Position numbers and translations under genes: made by a program. Positions 21,243 through 32,119 of a DNA stretch of 64,000 bases are shown piece by piece. Origin of the DNA: Fusarium oxysporum f. sp. lycopersici 4287. Lineage: Eukaryota; Ascomycota; Sordariomycetes; Hypocreales; Nectriaceae. Each line of letters opens with the position of its first letter. The stretch's first letter is position 1. Below the pieces are notes generated by a model that made no database searches, was not told the origin of the DNA, and worked only from the letters and a program-made list of their open reading frames with translations. The DNA lies in assembly GCF_000149955.1 (NCBI RefSeq), contig NC_030987.1, forward strand, positions 466,003 to 530,002. Reading direction: 5' to 3'.

Positions 21243-22520
21243 TTATAATAACAACTCGTCCTCTTCTTTAGCTTTTTGTTTGTCACTGGTAATCAGGGGC
21301 AGGGTTGACTGAATATAAACAAGGATTGCCAATCGATGGTTTGTACTTTTGACCAGACTTAGATCTAATGTCGTGAAAGCCGAAAGTGCAGAGTGTATTC
21401 CCGAAAACAGCTGACGGTAGGTCATCTCCAATAGTTCTTTTTGCAACTCTTCGATGTATCCAAGAATCCCGTAACTGAAGTAACGAAACGGTAACGGAAA
21501 GCCCTGATCGGCTTGTTTTATCTTGGACTCTATACGATCGTAGAATGTCAAGAGAGACAATGTCCGCACCCTCATCAAACGAATACAGTTATCATGATCG
21601 CTCGAAGCCGAGCGAAGTTCTCCTTTGTCGTCGTAGAGAAGATACTGTGGTAAAGCTAACCTGAAGGCGAGTTCTCGAGATGAGAAAGCTGGTTCGTTCA
21701 CGGGTCTTTCATTTCCAACGGGCTCTGTAGATTGAGAGCTTGGAACCCTTCCAAACCCTTTTCTGTACGTCCTTGATGCCTCTTCGCTCGGCGCCTTTCT
21801 AGCTGTCGCGTTCGTCTTGACTCTCGTTTATAGTCTCTGTTTTGGGGTTGGTCTCGTTCGTCTTGTTGGCCTTCTGAAGGAGTCGAGCTGTCATTAGACC
21901 CAATCGGTAACCTCTGGGAGAACTCGCTCAAACCAGGGGTCCCTTCTTTGGCTGTGGCAACATCAGGGGGGTTTGTCGTATAAATTATGACTCTAGCTCC
22001 GCGACATGGCGCTGAAAAGTACGTTCGGGGTCCTAGACGGTACGTACATCGTTTGCGATACTTTTTCAGTTTCCCTGAAACTCTGTTGATAACAAAAGCG
22101 CGAGCCTCTGCTCTCGACTCTTTAGCACCAGTTTCAGGATCATACACAGAATAGACATCGGCGTGTCTCTCCCTCCTAATCAGATCTCCAATCATCAGAG
22201 AATAACCAGGATCGTCTTCGTCTTCTAAGATCAGATTCACAGTCGTGTTATCGGGATCATCTCCAGGCAACTGCAATGCATGGCGTGTGGTGCCAGTGGC
22301 CGTTTGTTGATACCGCTGGCACGGTCAGCTGGAACCACAAGCGAACTTGATATCTTACCTCCATTGCCCTCAAGAAGAGATTCTTTGATGCTAAAAAGAT
22401 TCTTGCCGTAAAAGGTTGAAAGTGAGACTGCATGGCTGATATGCTGGGTAGCGCTGACAAGAACCCCCCTACAAGCACAACACTGTCTAATCTGATATCT
22501 CGGCGTTCTTTTAGACCCAT
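21243..22520 (-). CDS. Unknown protein, possibly lineage-restricted
   Basis: Three exons on the minus strand, 22520-22359, 22270-21769 and 21724-21243, give 381 aa. Intron 1 (88 bp, GTAAGA..GCAG) is convincing; intron 2 (44 bp, GTACAG..CTACAG) was chosen because it is the join that carries the frame across an otherwise early stop. No domain is certain. The stretch GDLIRRERHADVYSVYDPE resembles the start of degenerate kinase-like proteins of Fusarium; a basic, charged linker (RESRRTRQLERRRAKR) follows, then a helical C-terminus. A frame-broken pseudogene is the main alternative. A 20-bp-armed inverted repeat lies 23 bp upstream of the start. Confidence 0.6.
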
Positions 22521-22542
22521 AATGTCTACTTATGGATGACCA

Positions 22543-22644
22543 AGGGCCATTTATCTGATTGGATCTGCACGAAAAGTACTCGAGTCTTGGCCATGGTAAT
22601 GCACAGTCTACTTTTCAGATTGCGCCAATCAGATAAATGACCTT
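22543..22644. repeat. 102-bp element with 20-bp inverted arms
   Basis: Arms 22543-22562 and 22625-22644 are inverted copies with two mismatches and share CATTTATCTGATTGG. The same motif is clustered at 18.5-19.0 kb. Size and structure fit a very short MITE or solo pair of ends, in the promoter of the leftward gene that starts at 22520. Confidence 0.65.
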
Positions 22645-22969
22645 CATTCAGCTTTTCAAGCCATGCTACAGTCGGTCAAGCAAGTCCTAGACGGCCAACG
22701 AATCGGAGACTTAGCATATGTCTTTGGAGGTCTGTTGAGACTGCAGTACGCGTAGTCTTCCTGAGCTGTCTAGTTCAGCATAAAAACGCTTCCTCGCCGC
22801 AGCGAAAGCAAATGTGATCCTCAGACAACCACCCACCCGCCGCCTCCCTTCATCAATACGCTACTACCATCCTCCAACCTCTGTTCTGAGGAAGGAGACT
22901 GCATTCTATTTGCAAGCAAGATCCCAATAAGCCAAACCCTTTCCGCAACTGACGTGCTGAGTGAGCCAC

Positions 22970-23841
22970 ATGGTCGTCATGGCTATGCGTAACTTCAAGT
23001 ATCGGCGGCGCATTAAGTTGTGCATGTGTGGATATGCTGCAAATGCCACACATGATCCAGTTTGAGTTACAACCAACAATATCCACGAAACTACTTTGAC
23101 GATATTGACGTTGACAAGATAAGTGTAACCGCTTATCTTGGTTCGGAAACGGGTCCATCTGTCAACCCCCCTCAGGAACCTCATGGCGCATCACAACTTT
23201 GCCGTGATTTACCGCAAGACATCGATCACCAAGGCCTGGGCGGTACCACATTTTCACATTCTATGCAACCCAACACCGAACAGAAATCATACACTTATCT
23301 ACCACCATCTTCCGATGAGCCTATGCAAGTGGCCAGTGTCTTGAATCTGTACGGTTTTTCTTTTTTGTTCACCGAACCATTCATTTCTCAAAGGTCCCGT
23401 GAGGAAGCGACACGTGAGTCTCTTCCGCACCGGCAACATTCAAAACCATTACGAAGCTTATTTACGATCCTTCCGGGCAATAATGCTCCGTCTCCGCAAC
23501 CAGCTGGGTACGAGAATAGCCCTATTACGTCCCCTCCCAAACTTGGACTTTTCCGTTGCGCGAAAGAAGGCTGCCAGCATTTGTCTTTTAAGGACGAAAG
23601 GACCTTGAAACGACATCACGACAGCAAACATTCCGGTGCTCTCTATGTCTGCCGATGTGGGTATCCCAATGGGCGAAAGGATGGTCACCTAAAGCATATA
23701 GACAAAGAGAACTGCAGTGGTAAAAGGCCGTTCACATGCATTTGTGACCTTGCCACTGATGATATTGTCGAACATCGCAAGCATTTAAAGGGCTGTGCGA
23801 CAGGGAAGCGAGGAAGACCTAAGAAGCAGAACGCTGTTTAA
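22970..23841 (+). CDS. C2H2 zinc-finger protein with AT-hook-like tail (paralog B)
   Basis: Second member of the pair. The main frame runs from about 23061 to 23841 and lacks a usable ATG near its start; an exon 22970-22998 with a 62-bp intron (GTATCG..CCAG) joins in phase 2 and supplies one, but this is tentative. A T-rich 45-bp in-frame segment at about 23350-23394 could be a further intron. The C-terminus has the finger CAKEGC..FKDERTLKRHH, then YVCRCGYPNGRKDGHLKH and a third Cys/His-rich module, and ends in the basic GKRGRPKK. The order and spacing match paralog A, so both probably act on DNA in the nucleus. Confidence 0.68.
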
Positions 23842-24161
23842 TGGTAGATATGTCAAACTTGGAATCGGCAATACAAAGCAGATCGTGATCTTTTTATTCT
23901 ATTTAAAATTAGACTTGGACCCTAAGAGCGGTGAGAGAATATTCTCATTTTCACCCATGCCCCCCACAGTCCTGGCTGGAGCGATCGCGAAGGACAATTC
24001 TACAGTGTTTCGGGCGCTGCATTTCCAGTACCACCATCTAAGCCACTTTCGACCGAGAGCGGCATCAGGAAAGTCGACGATTTTGGCGGCGTATCAGTCC
24101 TATGGGTCCACTGTGATGATTGGTCTACAGCGGATGATGTAATAAATGTCTAAGTTGAGAC

Positions 24162-24215
24162 GTGTTATTTGCAGTTGAGTGAGACCCGTGGCTGAGAGCT
24201 TATATCACCACACTG
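24162..24215 (+). repeat. Dispersed terminal-repeat-like motif, copy d
   Basis: Begins GTTATTTGCAGTTGAGTGAG and includes GGCTGAGAGCTTATATCACC. It lies at the left border of a phosphotransferase-type gene fragment and faces the inverted copy f at 24848-24900. Confidence 0.6.
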
Positions 24216-24643
24216 AAGACCTTCGTAATAAAACAGGAATATGCACTATGATCGCGGACATCTGCCAAGAACTAGCAATGTGGTGTGATGATAGCGTTTG
24301 TGGTATTGATGGCAAGCCCTTATCAGACCTTTGCCTCAGGAGGCGTGGGATGTCGGATGATTGTAGTCCCGCGACTTTGCTGAGAAACTTTAAAGAACTG
24401 GGAATGAGTTGCTCAAAGTTTATGTTCTGTCATTGCGACCTGTATTCCGTGAACATCATCGTAAATACCCCAGACAGTTCGCTCGGGCTGATAGACTGGG
24501 AGACAGCTGACTGCCTTACTCGTGAATGGATCAGAACCAAGTTCCGTGTTTCAGGCAGTCCAGATCTTCCTGGCCTGATCGTGATCCCAGATGAGGTTCA
24601 GAAGACGCGTCCAGAGGCACTTGGAGAAGCAAGGTTTTCCTGA
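24179..24643 (+). pseudogene. Fragment of an aminoglycoside-phosphotransferase-type (APH) kinase
   Basis: The 154-codon frame contains the C-lobe of an APH/choline-kinase-like fold: the catalytic loop CHCDLYSVNIIV (His-x-Asp..Asn) and the metal-binding IDWE, followed by the typical REWIRTKF. The N-lobe and the nucleotide-binding loop are missing. The fragment starts inside the motif copy d and is followed by copies e and f, so its 5' part was probably lost or it was captured by an element. No intact product is expected. Confidence 0.6.
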
Positions 24644-24730
24644 TATTGCAGAAGGATGGATGACATGGTGACAAAACGAGATGTAAATCCAAACCTTGGT
24701 ATTTCCCGTAACGAGGGCAAGCTTTAGATA

Positions 24731-24779
24731 TTTTGCAGTTGCGGCCTGTGATTGAGAGCTTATAATCACCACACAAGAC
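24731..24779 (+). repeat. Dispersed terminal-repeat-like motif, copy e
   Basis: TTTGCAGTTGCGGCCTGTGA then TTGAGAGCTTATAATCACCA. It faces copy f about 70 bp downstream, so e and f together could delimit a 170-bp MITE. Confidence 0.6.
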
Positions 24780-24847
24780 TTAGACCTATCTCAGTGACCA
24801 AGATCATATCATGAGGATAAGGTCCAATTACCTTAGCTAAGACTATA

Positions 24848-24900
24848 GGTTCTGTGTAGTAGTCATGAGCTCCAAGCCACAGGCCCCAACTACGAATAAC
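24848..24900 (-). repeat. Dispersed terminal-repeat-like motif, copy f
   Basis: Read on the minus strand: GTTATTCGTAGTTGGGGCCT then GTGGCTTGGAGCTCATGACT. It is the right-hand partner of copy e and possibly of copy d. Confidence 0.6.
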
Positions 24901-26082
24901 GCCTATGGGGACCAAAGTCTCTTTGGTGCACTAAACTTAGACAATAACTTAACTGGTCCACTTTATCTTTCATATAAGGCAGGCTTAAACCACATCACTA
25001 CCACCTTCAACCTCTTATCACCTCCTCGAAATTGTCGATCCCTCCTACCGAACCAGACCATGACCCGCAACAGCTCCCTCGGGGAGATCCTCACACCTAG
25101 AGATGCAGCCCAGCTGATCAATCTTGACCTTGTCAATCTTCCCAGCCCGCCTAATGGCTCTATACAGATCCACAAGTAAGAATAGTCAAAGCCTTAGGTA
25201 AGTTTATCCTAAACTACCCTAAATATGATGATATTATCCAACTCTTGGATTACTTTAGACTAGAGTCTTCTGCCACCCTTTAGGATATGTGCAACATACT
25301 AACACCGAACCTAGTGGATCAGCCCCCGGAGGTATACACACACTTGCAGGGCCATTAGGCATGGACGGCTTCACTGTGCTATACAAAGCGATGGATCAAG
25401 CACGGCTTGACTGCCTCTTCGATCCTCAGGGTGTTCTCAACAGAACAGAATTTGTGTCCTTCTGTCAGCCCTACCGACAGACTCAGCAGGACCAAGGCCA
25501 TGTACCATTTCACTCCAGACCTAAACGTGGCCAAGAAATACGCTGCTTGGGCAAAACGACGAGACAACGTGGCATCTGTGATCATAGTCCAGATTGCAAT
25601 TCAAAACAGCGCCATCGAAGCAATGCGCCATCCCGATCTCCAGCGCGTTTCTTGGCAAGTTCGGAGTGGCCAGAGCTCATCTGCCATTGCCGTGCAATAG
25701 ACTAAAACTTCCCCCGGAGCTTAACAAGGATGAACGTGCCATCCTCATCATCGGAACAATCGCAATAAGCCTAATAATTACCACCACCAACGGTCTAATG
25801 CTCAAGAGATTACTGAGACTTGTGTCCTCAAATTCTAGGGGCCTGGCAACAGCGGCGAGCGAACAGCCGTCCAATATGTGTCCTCATCCGACGACGCGGG
25901 GGAGGCGTTCCTTGAGGATCAAGCCAGAAACACCAAGCTCCTTTCATTTGGAGAATCTGAACTGGAGAATTGGATGGAAGAACAAGGGAATGCTGATTAG
26001 TAAACATATGGATGTTGAACTCGGTCATGTCTTGGGGATCAAGAAAGCTTCCGATCCTAACTTAGGGCTTAAATATGAGTAG
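24889..26082 (+). pseudogene. Decayed gene of unknown family with several frame breaks
   Basis: Protein-like pieces follow each other in the same order on the plus strand but in changing frames: about 24889-25179 (with GEILTPRDAAQLINLDL), about 25350-25490 (with GFTVLYKAMDQARLDCLFDP), about 25480-25660 (with YHFTPDLNVAKKYAAWAKRR) and about 25670-26080 (with ERAILIIGTIAIS). I could not link them with introns, so frameshifts or deletions are likely. The third block recalls ADP-ribosyltransferase-like or DUF3990-type proteins, a weak resemblance. The first block begins within the repeat copy f. Confidence 0.5.
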
Positions 26083-26284
26083 ATACTCTAAAGATCACTA
26101 AGCTTATCCTAAGTTTATCTAAGTTTACCTAATACACTTAAGCAGTTGTGTTCTTTAAAAAAGAGGTCTTGGATCTTCTTGCTTCTCTTTTATTGGTAAT
26201 GCAAAGGAAATGAGGATCTTTTGGTCAACCTAAATCAAATTGCACTCAGACCCCATATTCCCAACCTCATTCTCACCCTGATCC

Positions 26285-27163
26285 TTACTTCTCATGATCA
26301 GTACTAACAGTGACATCCTTCCACTCGTTCAACAACTCCAACGTCTCCTCACACTTACTCCTAATATAAACATCCGCATCACTCCCCAGCACAATCCGAA
26401 CCGGAACCTCCCTCCCCTCTCCAACCCCCGTCCCCGTAAGAATGTCAACGATAACCTTGGTACCCTTATTAACATCTCCAGGCTGATTATCATCCGTCTT
26501 CTCCAACATCTTTCTCGTCTTACCCGTAGGCGTGTTCTCATCTTCATAAACATCCATCCGCTTCTTCGTAACGGCCCTCACACCAGGGTTAAGGAAGCTA
26601 GTGCGGAAGTAACCTGGTTCAACGACCGTGGCGACGATATTGAAGGGCTCGAGTTCGTAGCGCAGGGACTCGGCGAGGGAGGACATGCAAGTTTTCACCA
26701 TGGAGTAGACAGAGTATGTTGCGCCGCCTCTCCAAGAACCGATGCTTCCAAAGGTAGCAATCGTACCGCGTTTTCCATTCTGGCCGATACTTTGCTCTCT
26801 CATTCCCGGCAAGAAAGCCTTGATGGTGTTGAAAATACCAAAGACATTGGTGTTGAAGCTATCGTAGAGCTCTTGCTGCGAAACCTCTTCCACTGCACCG
26901 TCGAGGATGTATCCAGCTGCGTTAATGAGATAGTCGACGCGGCCGTGCTTAGTGAAGACCTCTTTGGCGATGGCTTCGAGGTCAGAGAGGGGAGATGTTA
27001 CGTCGAATGCGAGCGTGTGTGCACCTGCGTCGGCGAGATCTTGGACACGCGATGTGCTGCGTGCGGTGGCGATGACGGTGTGCCCGAGGTTGAGAGCGTG
27101 AAGAGCGATATCATGGCCGAAGCCTGAAGAGGCGGCTGTGATGAACCAGACTGGGGAAGACAT
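26285..27163 (-). CDS. Short-chain dehydrogenase/reductase (classical SDR)
   Basis: NAD(P)-dependent oxidoreductase of unknown substrate. Single exon, 292 aa, usual SDR length. The Rossmann cofactor motif is TAASSGFG at 9-16, NAAG stands at 81-84 where NNAG is usual, the catalytic Ser is about 140, and Tyr153-x-x-x-Lys157 forms the YxxxK pair. The Arg in ATARS after strand 2 suggests NADP preference. The C-terminal part is variable in this family and sets substrate choice. The start at 27163 places the first strand correctly. The long plus-strand frame over the same bases is a shadow. Confidence 0.92.
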   Translation of the reverse strand: MSSPVWFITAASSGFGHDIALHALNLGHTVIATARSTSRVQDLADAGAHTLAFDVTSPLSDLEAIAKEVFTKHGRVDYLINAAGYILDGAVEEVSQQELYDSFNTNVFGIFNTIKAFLPGMREQSIGQNGKRGTIATFGSIGSWRGGATYSVYSMVKTCMSSLAESLRYELEPFNIVATVVEPGYFRTSFLNPGVRAVTKKRMDVYEDENTPTGKTRKMLEKTDDNQPGDVNKGTKVIVDILTGTGVGEGREVPVRIVLGSDADVYIRSKCEETLELLNEWKDVTVSTDHEK

Positions 27164-27829
27164 GTTGAGGTTGTGAGATCGTTATAAGAGTGATGCGTGT
27201 AAGTGACTTTGGTGTGAGTGTGAAGTGCTTGTAATGAAGCTTGTAAGACAAGTGATGATTGTTGTTGAATTCATCCTAGAAAGAAACATCCACTCATTTA
27301 TATACTTCTACCATCCCACCCATCTCCTTCAATTCATTTGATGACATTATCTCCGACCAGAACTCCTCAACACCATCATTCTATCACCGACTGCCCATCT
27401 CCAAACTATCGCCGATTGTTAGCGTCGCCACATTTCGGCGTTAACAGTCCACTCAACCACTAAAACACCATCCCCACATCCGGTGTGGCGCTATGGCTTA
27501 TGCTTAATCCCTTTTTCGGAAGTGAGTAAGCAGCCCATACCAATACACCAATTGCTGATCACGGAGAAAACTTGTTTCATCACTCGGGGCAGTTGATGTA
27601 AGACATTCGGCGATAGCCTCACGCGGAATGACGAAAGAGCAATGTTCAAGTTGTGTTGATACACTAAGAATGCCACATCATACCAATCTACATAGATCAT
27701 GCAAGGCCCCAAACGCCGTAGCCGTAACTCCGGGCTCATAAACAATCAAGCACGCACCCATCCAAGCCCATCAAGGCAATCTCAATTTCAATATGTACAC
27801 ATACGTTCAACCCTCTTCATATCAATCGC
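27164..27829. other. Intergenic, 0.67 kb
   Basis: Promoter of the SDR gene (minus strand) and 3' flank of the kinesin gene. No gene seen. Confidence 0.5.
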
Positions 27830-30800
27830 TCATCGCAAGGTGTAGCCTCTGCTGTCCTGTCGGCGATGAGCAGCTCCGCCTCCCGTACCAATGGTAATTC
27901 GTCGCGGCGCACTGCCCGCCATGCCACCCTGGGGACTTGATCCAGGGCCTTCCATTCGAGTGACTGTGTTGTTCATGTTCATGCGTCTAGCTTGACCAGG
28001 TGTCAGAGCCATGTCTATCTTGAAGTCGTTGGGGGAGCACGCCATCGGGGGGCTTCGTCTCCTCTCAGCGCTACCTCGGCGGAGTCGAGAGATACCGTTG
28101 GCGCTGCTGGCGAGGGCCGCAGGCAGACTAGGCCTGGGTCCGGTACGCTCAGGCAAGGATCCCATCGACGATACTCGCTTGGTGCTGGATGCTGTTGTAC
28201 CAGCCATGATGCTCGCTCTACGAGCCTTCTCCTTCATGGCGGTTCGGAGGGCGGTCTGAAGCTTTCGGGCATCGATAGTGCTCGTCTCGGAATCAGATCC
28301 AGATCCGGGAGGGTTGTTCTCATCGTGTATCGTGGGAAGTCGTCTAATCGCTCTAGGAATACCGAGACCTGATGGCGATGGTGAGAAATTGCCACTCTTA
28401 GTGACATCCAGAGATCGCAGGGGCGGTGTTCGTTGGATATCGGGTGAAGCTTCGAGCTTGAGGGTCATGGTGGGTGCTTTGGGTGATCCATCAGCAAGGG
28501 AATGTCTAGGTCCCTTGGAAAGGAAACCGGCCTGGAACCTGCTAGGCTTCGCACCCAAGCTGCTAGCCTCGGGAATTTCGAGACTGGGGCTTGACTCCTC
28601 GACTGTTGATGTCTCGGGCTCGAGGTATGAAGGCATGATAGGTGCGACGATTGGCTTCTCGGGTGAGGGAATCGCAGGGGAGGAGTTGTACTTCTGAGGA
28701 GTTTTCGAAAAGTCCTCCAATGTGCCCTCCTCCGTCTCATCATCCCTCCATCGGACTCCACCCTTCTTCTTAGCCTTCACTGGCGTGAAGCTGACGCCCT
28801 TCTTGGAGGCTCCCAACACCTTACGTCTTCGTGGGGATCCCTTCATGGGGCTGACAGGAGCGTGGTCGCTATGCGCGGGCATAAAGTTGGGAGCCGAAAC
28901 AGGCTTGATGTGCATCGCAATGGCCTTCTTGCGCTTGGGTGTGCCTCGCTTGCTGGGCGAGAAGACTTCGACAACGGGCATCGAACCATCAGGCTTGACG
29001 ACCTGACCGGCAGCTGTGAAGCCGGTTTGGAGGAGACGGTTAATCATCTCCTTCGCATGAGCGACGGCTTCTTCCTCATCCATGCCGAGCGTATCGGAAA
29101 GTGATGCGAGAATGTCGAACTGCGCCGTGAGGAGCATTTGAATCATGGCAGCATCACCAGCCTTGTCCTGCTCCAAGACTTCCCCGTAGGCTTCGCGGTT
29201 GAAGTTGGCCTTGATCAGCTCAGCTTCGCGGGTCAAGTTGTCGGCTTCTCCGTTGTCAGCACCCTCGGTACCTTGGAGTTGTTGCAAGCTGTGCGACAGA
29301 GCTGTGTCGATGGCTCGGTCCCATGCAGACTTCTCCAGCTTCTGGTGGATATGGTGTCGGCTGTTCTCTAACTCAACAAGGATACCTTGAGCCGTCCTTC
29401 GGATGGCGACAAGGTTCTCGGGCATCGCATCTTCGTCTCCTCGTTCGTCACAAACAGTATCAAATGCAGCAATCCATCCGGACAGCATACCAATGCGGCG
29501 CTCGAAAGCCTTGAGACGCTTCATGTTGGTGATACGCTCTTGACGCTCAGGAGCAGAGTTCTCGTAGGCGGTGCGCAATCGCTGAATTCCTTCCCGAGCC
29601 ATGGCATCCCTCTTGTCGCATTGCTTTCGGAACTTGACAAAGAACATAGCCTCGGCGTCCTTCTGCTGGGCCTTGAGCTCGTTGATCAAAGCCATCTGTT
29701 CGTCGATCTTAACCAAGAAGTCTTTGACGTGGCGGTTAACGTTGAAGACGTTGCGCGTCACCTTGGTCTGGATGTTCTTGGCCCGGTTGGCATATCGAAG
29801 GGTGTTTTGTGTCTCGTCGAAATGGGCGCTCGATGGCGATACACAGACAATCATGACGGTCTTGCAGTTGCCACCGAGGGAGAACTTGAGCAGTCGGGTA
29901 AGCTTGCTGTTTCGGTAGGGAACGTGCTGCTTTTGTCGGCGGTCGCAGAGGGCGTTGATGCAGCTTCCGAGGGCGAGGAGGGATTTGTTGATGTTGGCAC
30001 CTTCAGTGAGACGCTCGCCGCGGTTCTTGGTAACGGATGCTCGTTCGGAACCAGCAAGATCGATAATGCTGAGGGTAGCCATGGTGTGAGGCTCGCTGGC
30101 ACCGGCTGATCGGTCCTTTTGAGCGATGTTGATCTGAAGAACGGCGTGTGATCGGGAAGAAGTAGCGTTGGCCTCGGTAGGCGAAACTGTGCGATATTCG
30201 TTTCCTTGGACAATCATGTCCATAACCTCCTGGACATCCTTGGGGTGATGACTCGTCAATCCAGACACAGTCACAGCCTGGTTGCTGTCCTCCCTGAGCA
30301 TCAATCCACCCCTGCTCCCACCAGGAACCAACAGATCACGAATGGTCTCGTTGTAAATCTCAAGGTAGCTCAGACTCAGATCGGTCACCTTGTCTTGGCT
30401 GCGCTCCTCAATTTTCTCAAACAGTTCCTGCATGGTCATGAAGATAATACCGGGATGTTGCGATGTACCAGTGATGGTATGTGTCTTTCCGCAGCCTGTA
30501 GCGCCGTAGGCGAAAACGGTCGCATTGTAGCCATCGAGCACGCTATCGAGGAGGGTTCGAGTAGTGCCTTCATATACATCGGACTGTGTTGTGTTTTCGT
30601 CGAAGACGCGGTCGAAAGCAAAGACTTGATCTTTGACCTTCTTCGATGAGGGCAGGACTGAACGGGAGAATTTCTGTACGGGGCTGTCCTCGGGAGGATC
30701 AAAGACTCTGTATTGGGTCAGCGTTTACGTTTGTCGTAGTGGGGACGATGCGCGTACAAACAACGATCATCGACAACCTTGATAACGTTTCGAATGCCGC

Positions 30801-31071
30801 GTTGGTGCAGCTTTGGTGTAGGCGCGGCGGCGAGGGAGCCATCGCCGAGGAAAAGGGTTCCGTCATCGTTCTTTTGTCTGTCACGCCGTTAACAAACGTA
30901 CTCCAAAATATCGGCATATTGCTTACAGTTGCGCAGCTTCTCGAATCGTAAAAGGTCGAACTCGAACTATAATAACGGTCAGCTCCAGCACAGCACTCGA
31001 CGAGCGCACATCATACCAGCAACAGTAATGGAATTCTGCCCAGCAGCAGCTGAAGCGCCCATGACAGCCAT
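27830..31071 (-). CDS. Kinesin-8 (Kip3-type) motor protein
   Basis: Plus-end-directed microtubule motor that shortens microtubules and sets spindle and nuclear position. Four minus-strand exons, 31071-31017, 30966-30927, 30877-30758 and 30707-27830, give 1030 aa; introns are 49-50 bp. The motor begins near residue 14 (ITVAVRVRPF, split by intron 1). Motor landmarks are the P-loop GATGCGKT at about 140-147, SSRSH at 255-259, DLAGSE at 288-293 and YRNSKLTRLL shortly after. The neck and coiled-coil region covers about 390-560. The tail is long, basic and Ser/Pro-rich, with no other domain seen. The motor at the very N-terminus and the neck sequence point to kinesin-8; the subfamily is inferred. 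Confidence 0.93.
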
Positions 31072-32119
31072 GATATCCTTCTTCGCTCGATTTCCGACGT
31101 CGATGCAGTCCCGAACTCTTCCACCTCAAGCCTTCAGTATCGGAGAACCGTGAAGCCGTTAGTAGTAAACAAAGCTTAAAAAGAAAGGCACGCTCGATGC
31201 AGAGCAGATGATCATAGAAACAATGTTCGAAAATGAACTCGAACAAGAAAGAAAAAATTAAAAAAAAAAACAAAGACGAATAGCTCTGTGTACCTGTTGT
31301 CGTTAGTTAGTAGTAGACTACGAGCCGGGCGGTAGTTGTAGAGAAATCAATTCAGAGCTGCAGAGCACGGTTGTAGGTGACGTCTGGTTTGTTTTTCGAC
31401 CTTTTTCGGAAGTGTTGCTGTGGTGACGCCTTAGCTCCGTTTTTATCAGGGGTTCTCTAAGTGGTATTCATGCGGGTGTTTTTTGGCCCCTGGAGGTGAG
31501 GCTAGAGAAGCTATCAAACAATCGGATTTGAGTCATGTTATGGAGACATGTGCCAGGTGTTGATGGCTCATTTGTGGCTTTATTGCTGTTCACCTCAAAG
31601 CTCGAGATGCTGGTAGACTCTTGGTAATAGTGGCTAGAGTCCTTGTCGTGCCTTACCCTGTATCATGATGACTTTGATCTTTAATAGCCTACAATACGAG
31701 GTAGTTTGGATTGCGATTCCTAAGAGTCAATGCGACGAAAGTTGCTCGACTTTTGTGCACGCTTGGAGATGTATTCATTGCCATTTTCTCCTTTCCGACT
31801 GTTGTGAACCAACATTAAGAGCTCCCACGTTATCGCGTTACAGCCTCCACTTGCAAGGCCCATCCATGGATAACAAACAAGGTTCACAGCACATGCCGCT
31901 GGTCAAAACAAAACAGAATAAACATCGGATGACGCAGGGATCAAAAGTGACGTCTGAGTAATTCCCACGATATCGCTGTACCTCAATATCACAGCATAAG
32001 TGGTGTTGCAACAGATCTCCAAGTAAAAATCACCATCAATTTACCATTTAGTTTACAACCTAACGCCTACCATGCAACAAAAATACCCCAATTCACAAGA
32101 AATAGTGACAACATCCCAC
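31072..32119. other. Intergenic, 1.05 kb
   Basis: Upstream region of the kinesin gene and 3' flank of the BuGZ-type gene. An A-rich run lies at 31253-31271. No gene seen; the plus-strand frame at 31665-31961 has no support. Confidence 0.5.

Noticed and set aside
26294..27127. 277-codon plus-strand frame
   Set aside because: Antisense to the SDR gene, whose catalytic motifs are clear on the minus strand.
29387..30109. 240-codon plus-strand frame
   Set aside because: Antisense to the kinesin motor domain; shadow of high-GC third positions.
31253..31271. A-rich run near the kinesin leader
   Set aside because: Simple low-complexity DNA with no further structure.
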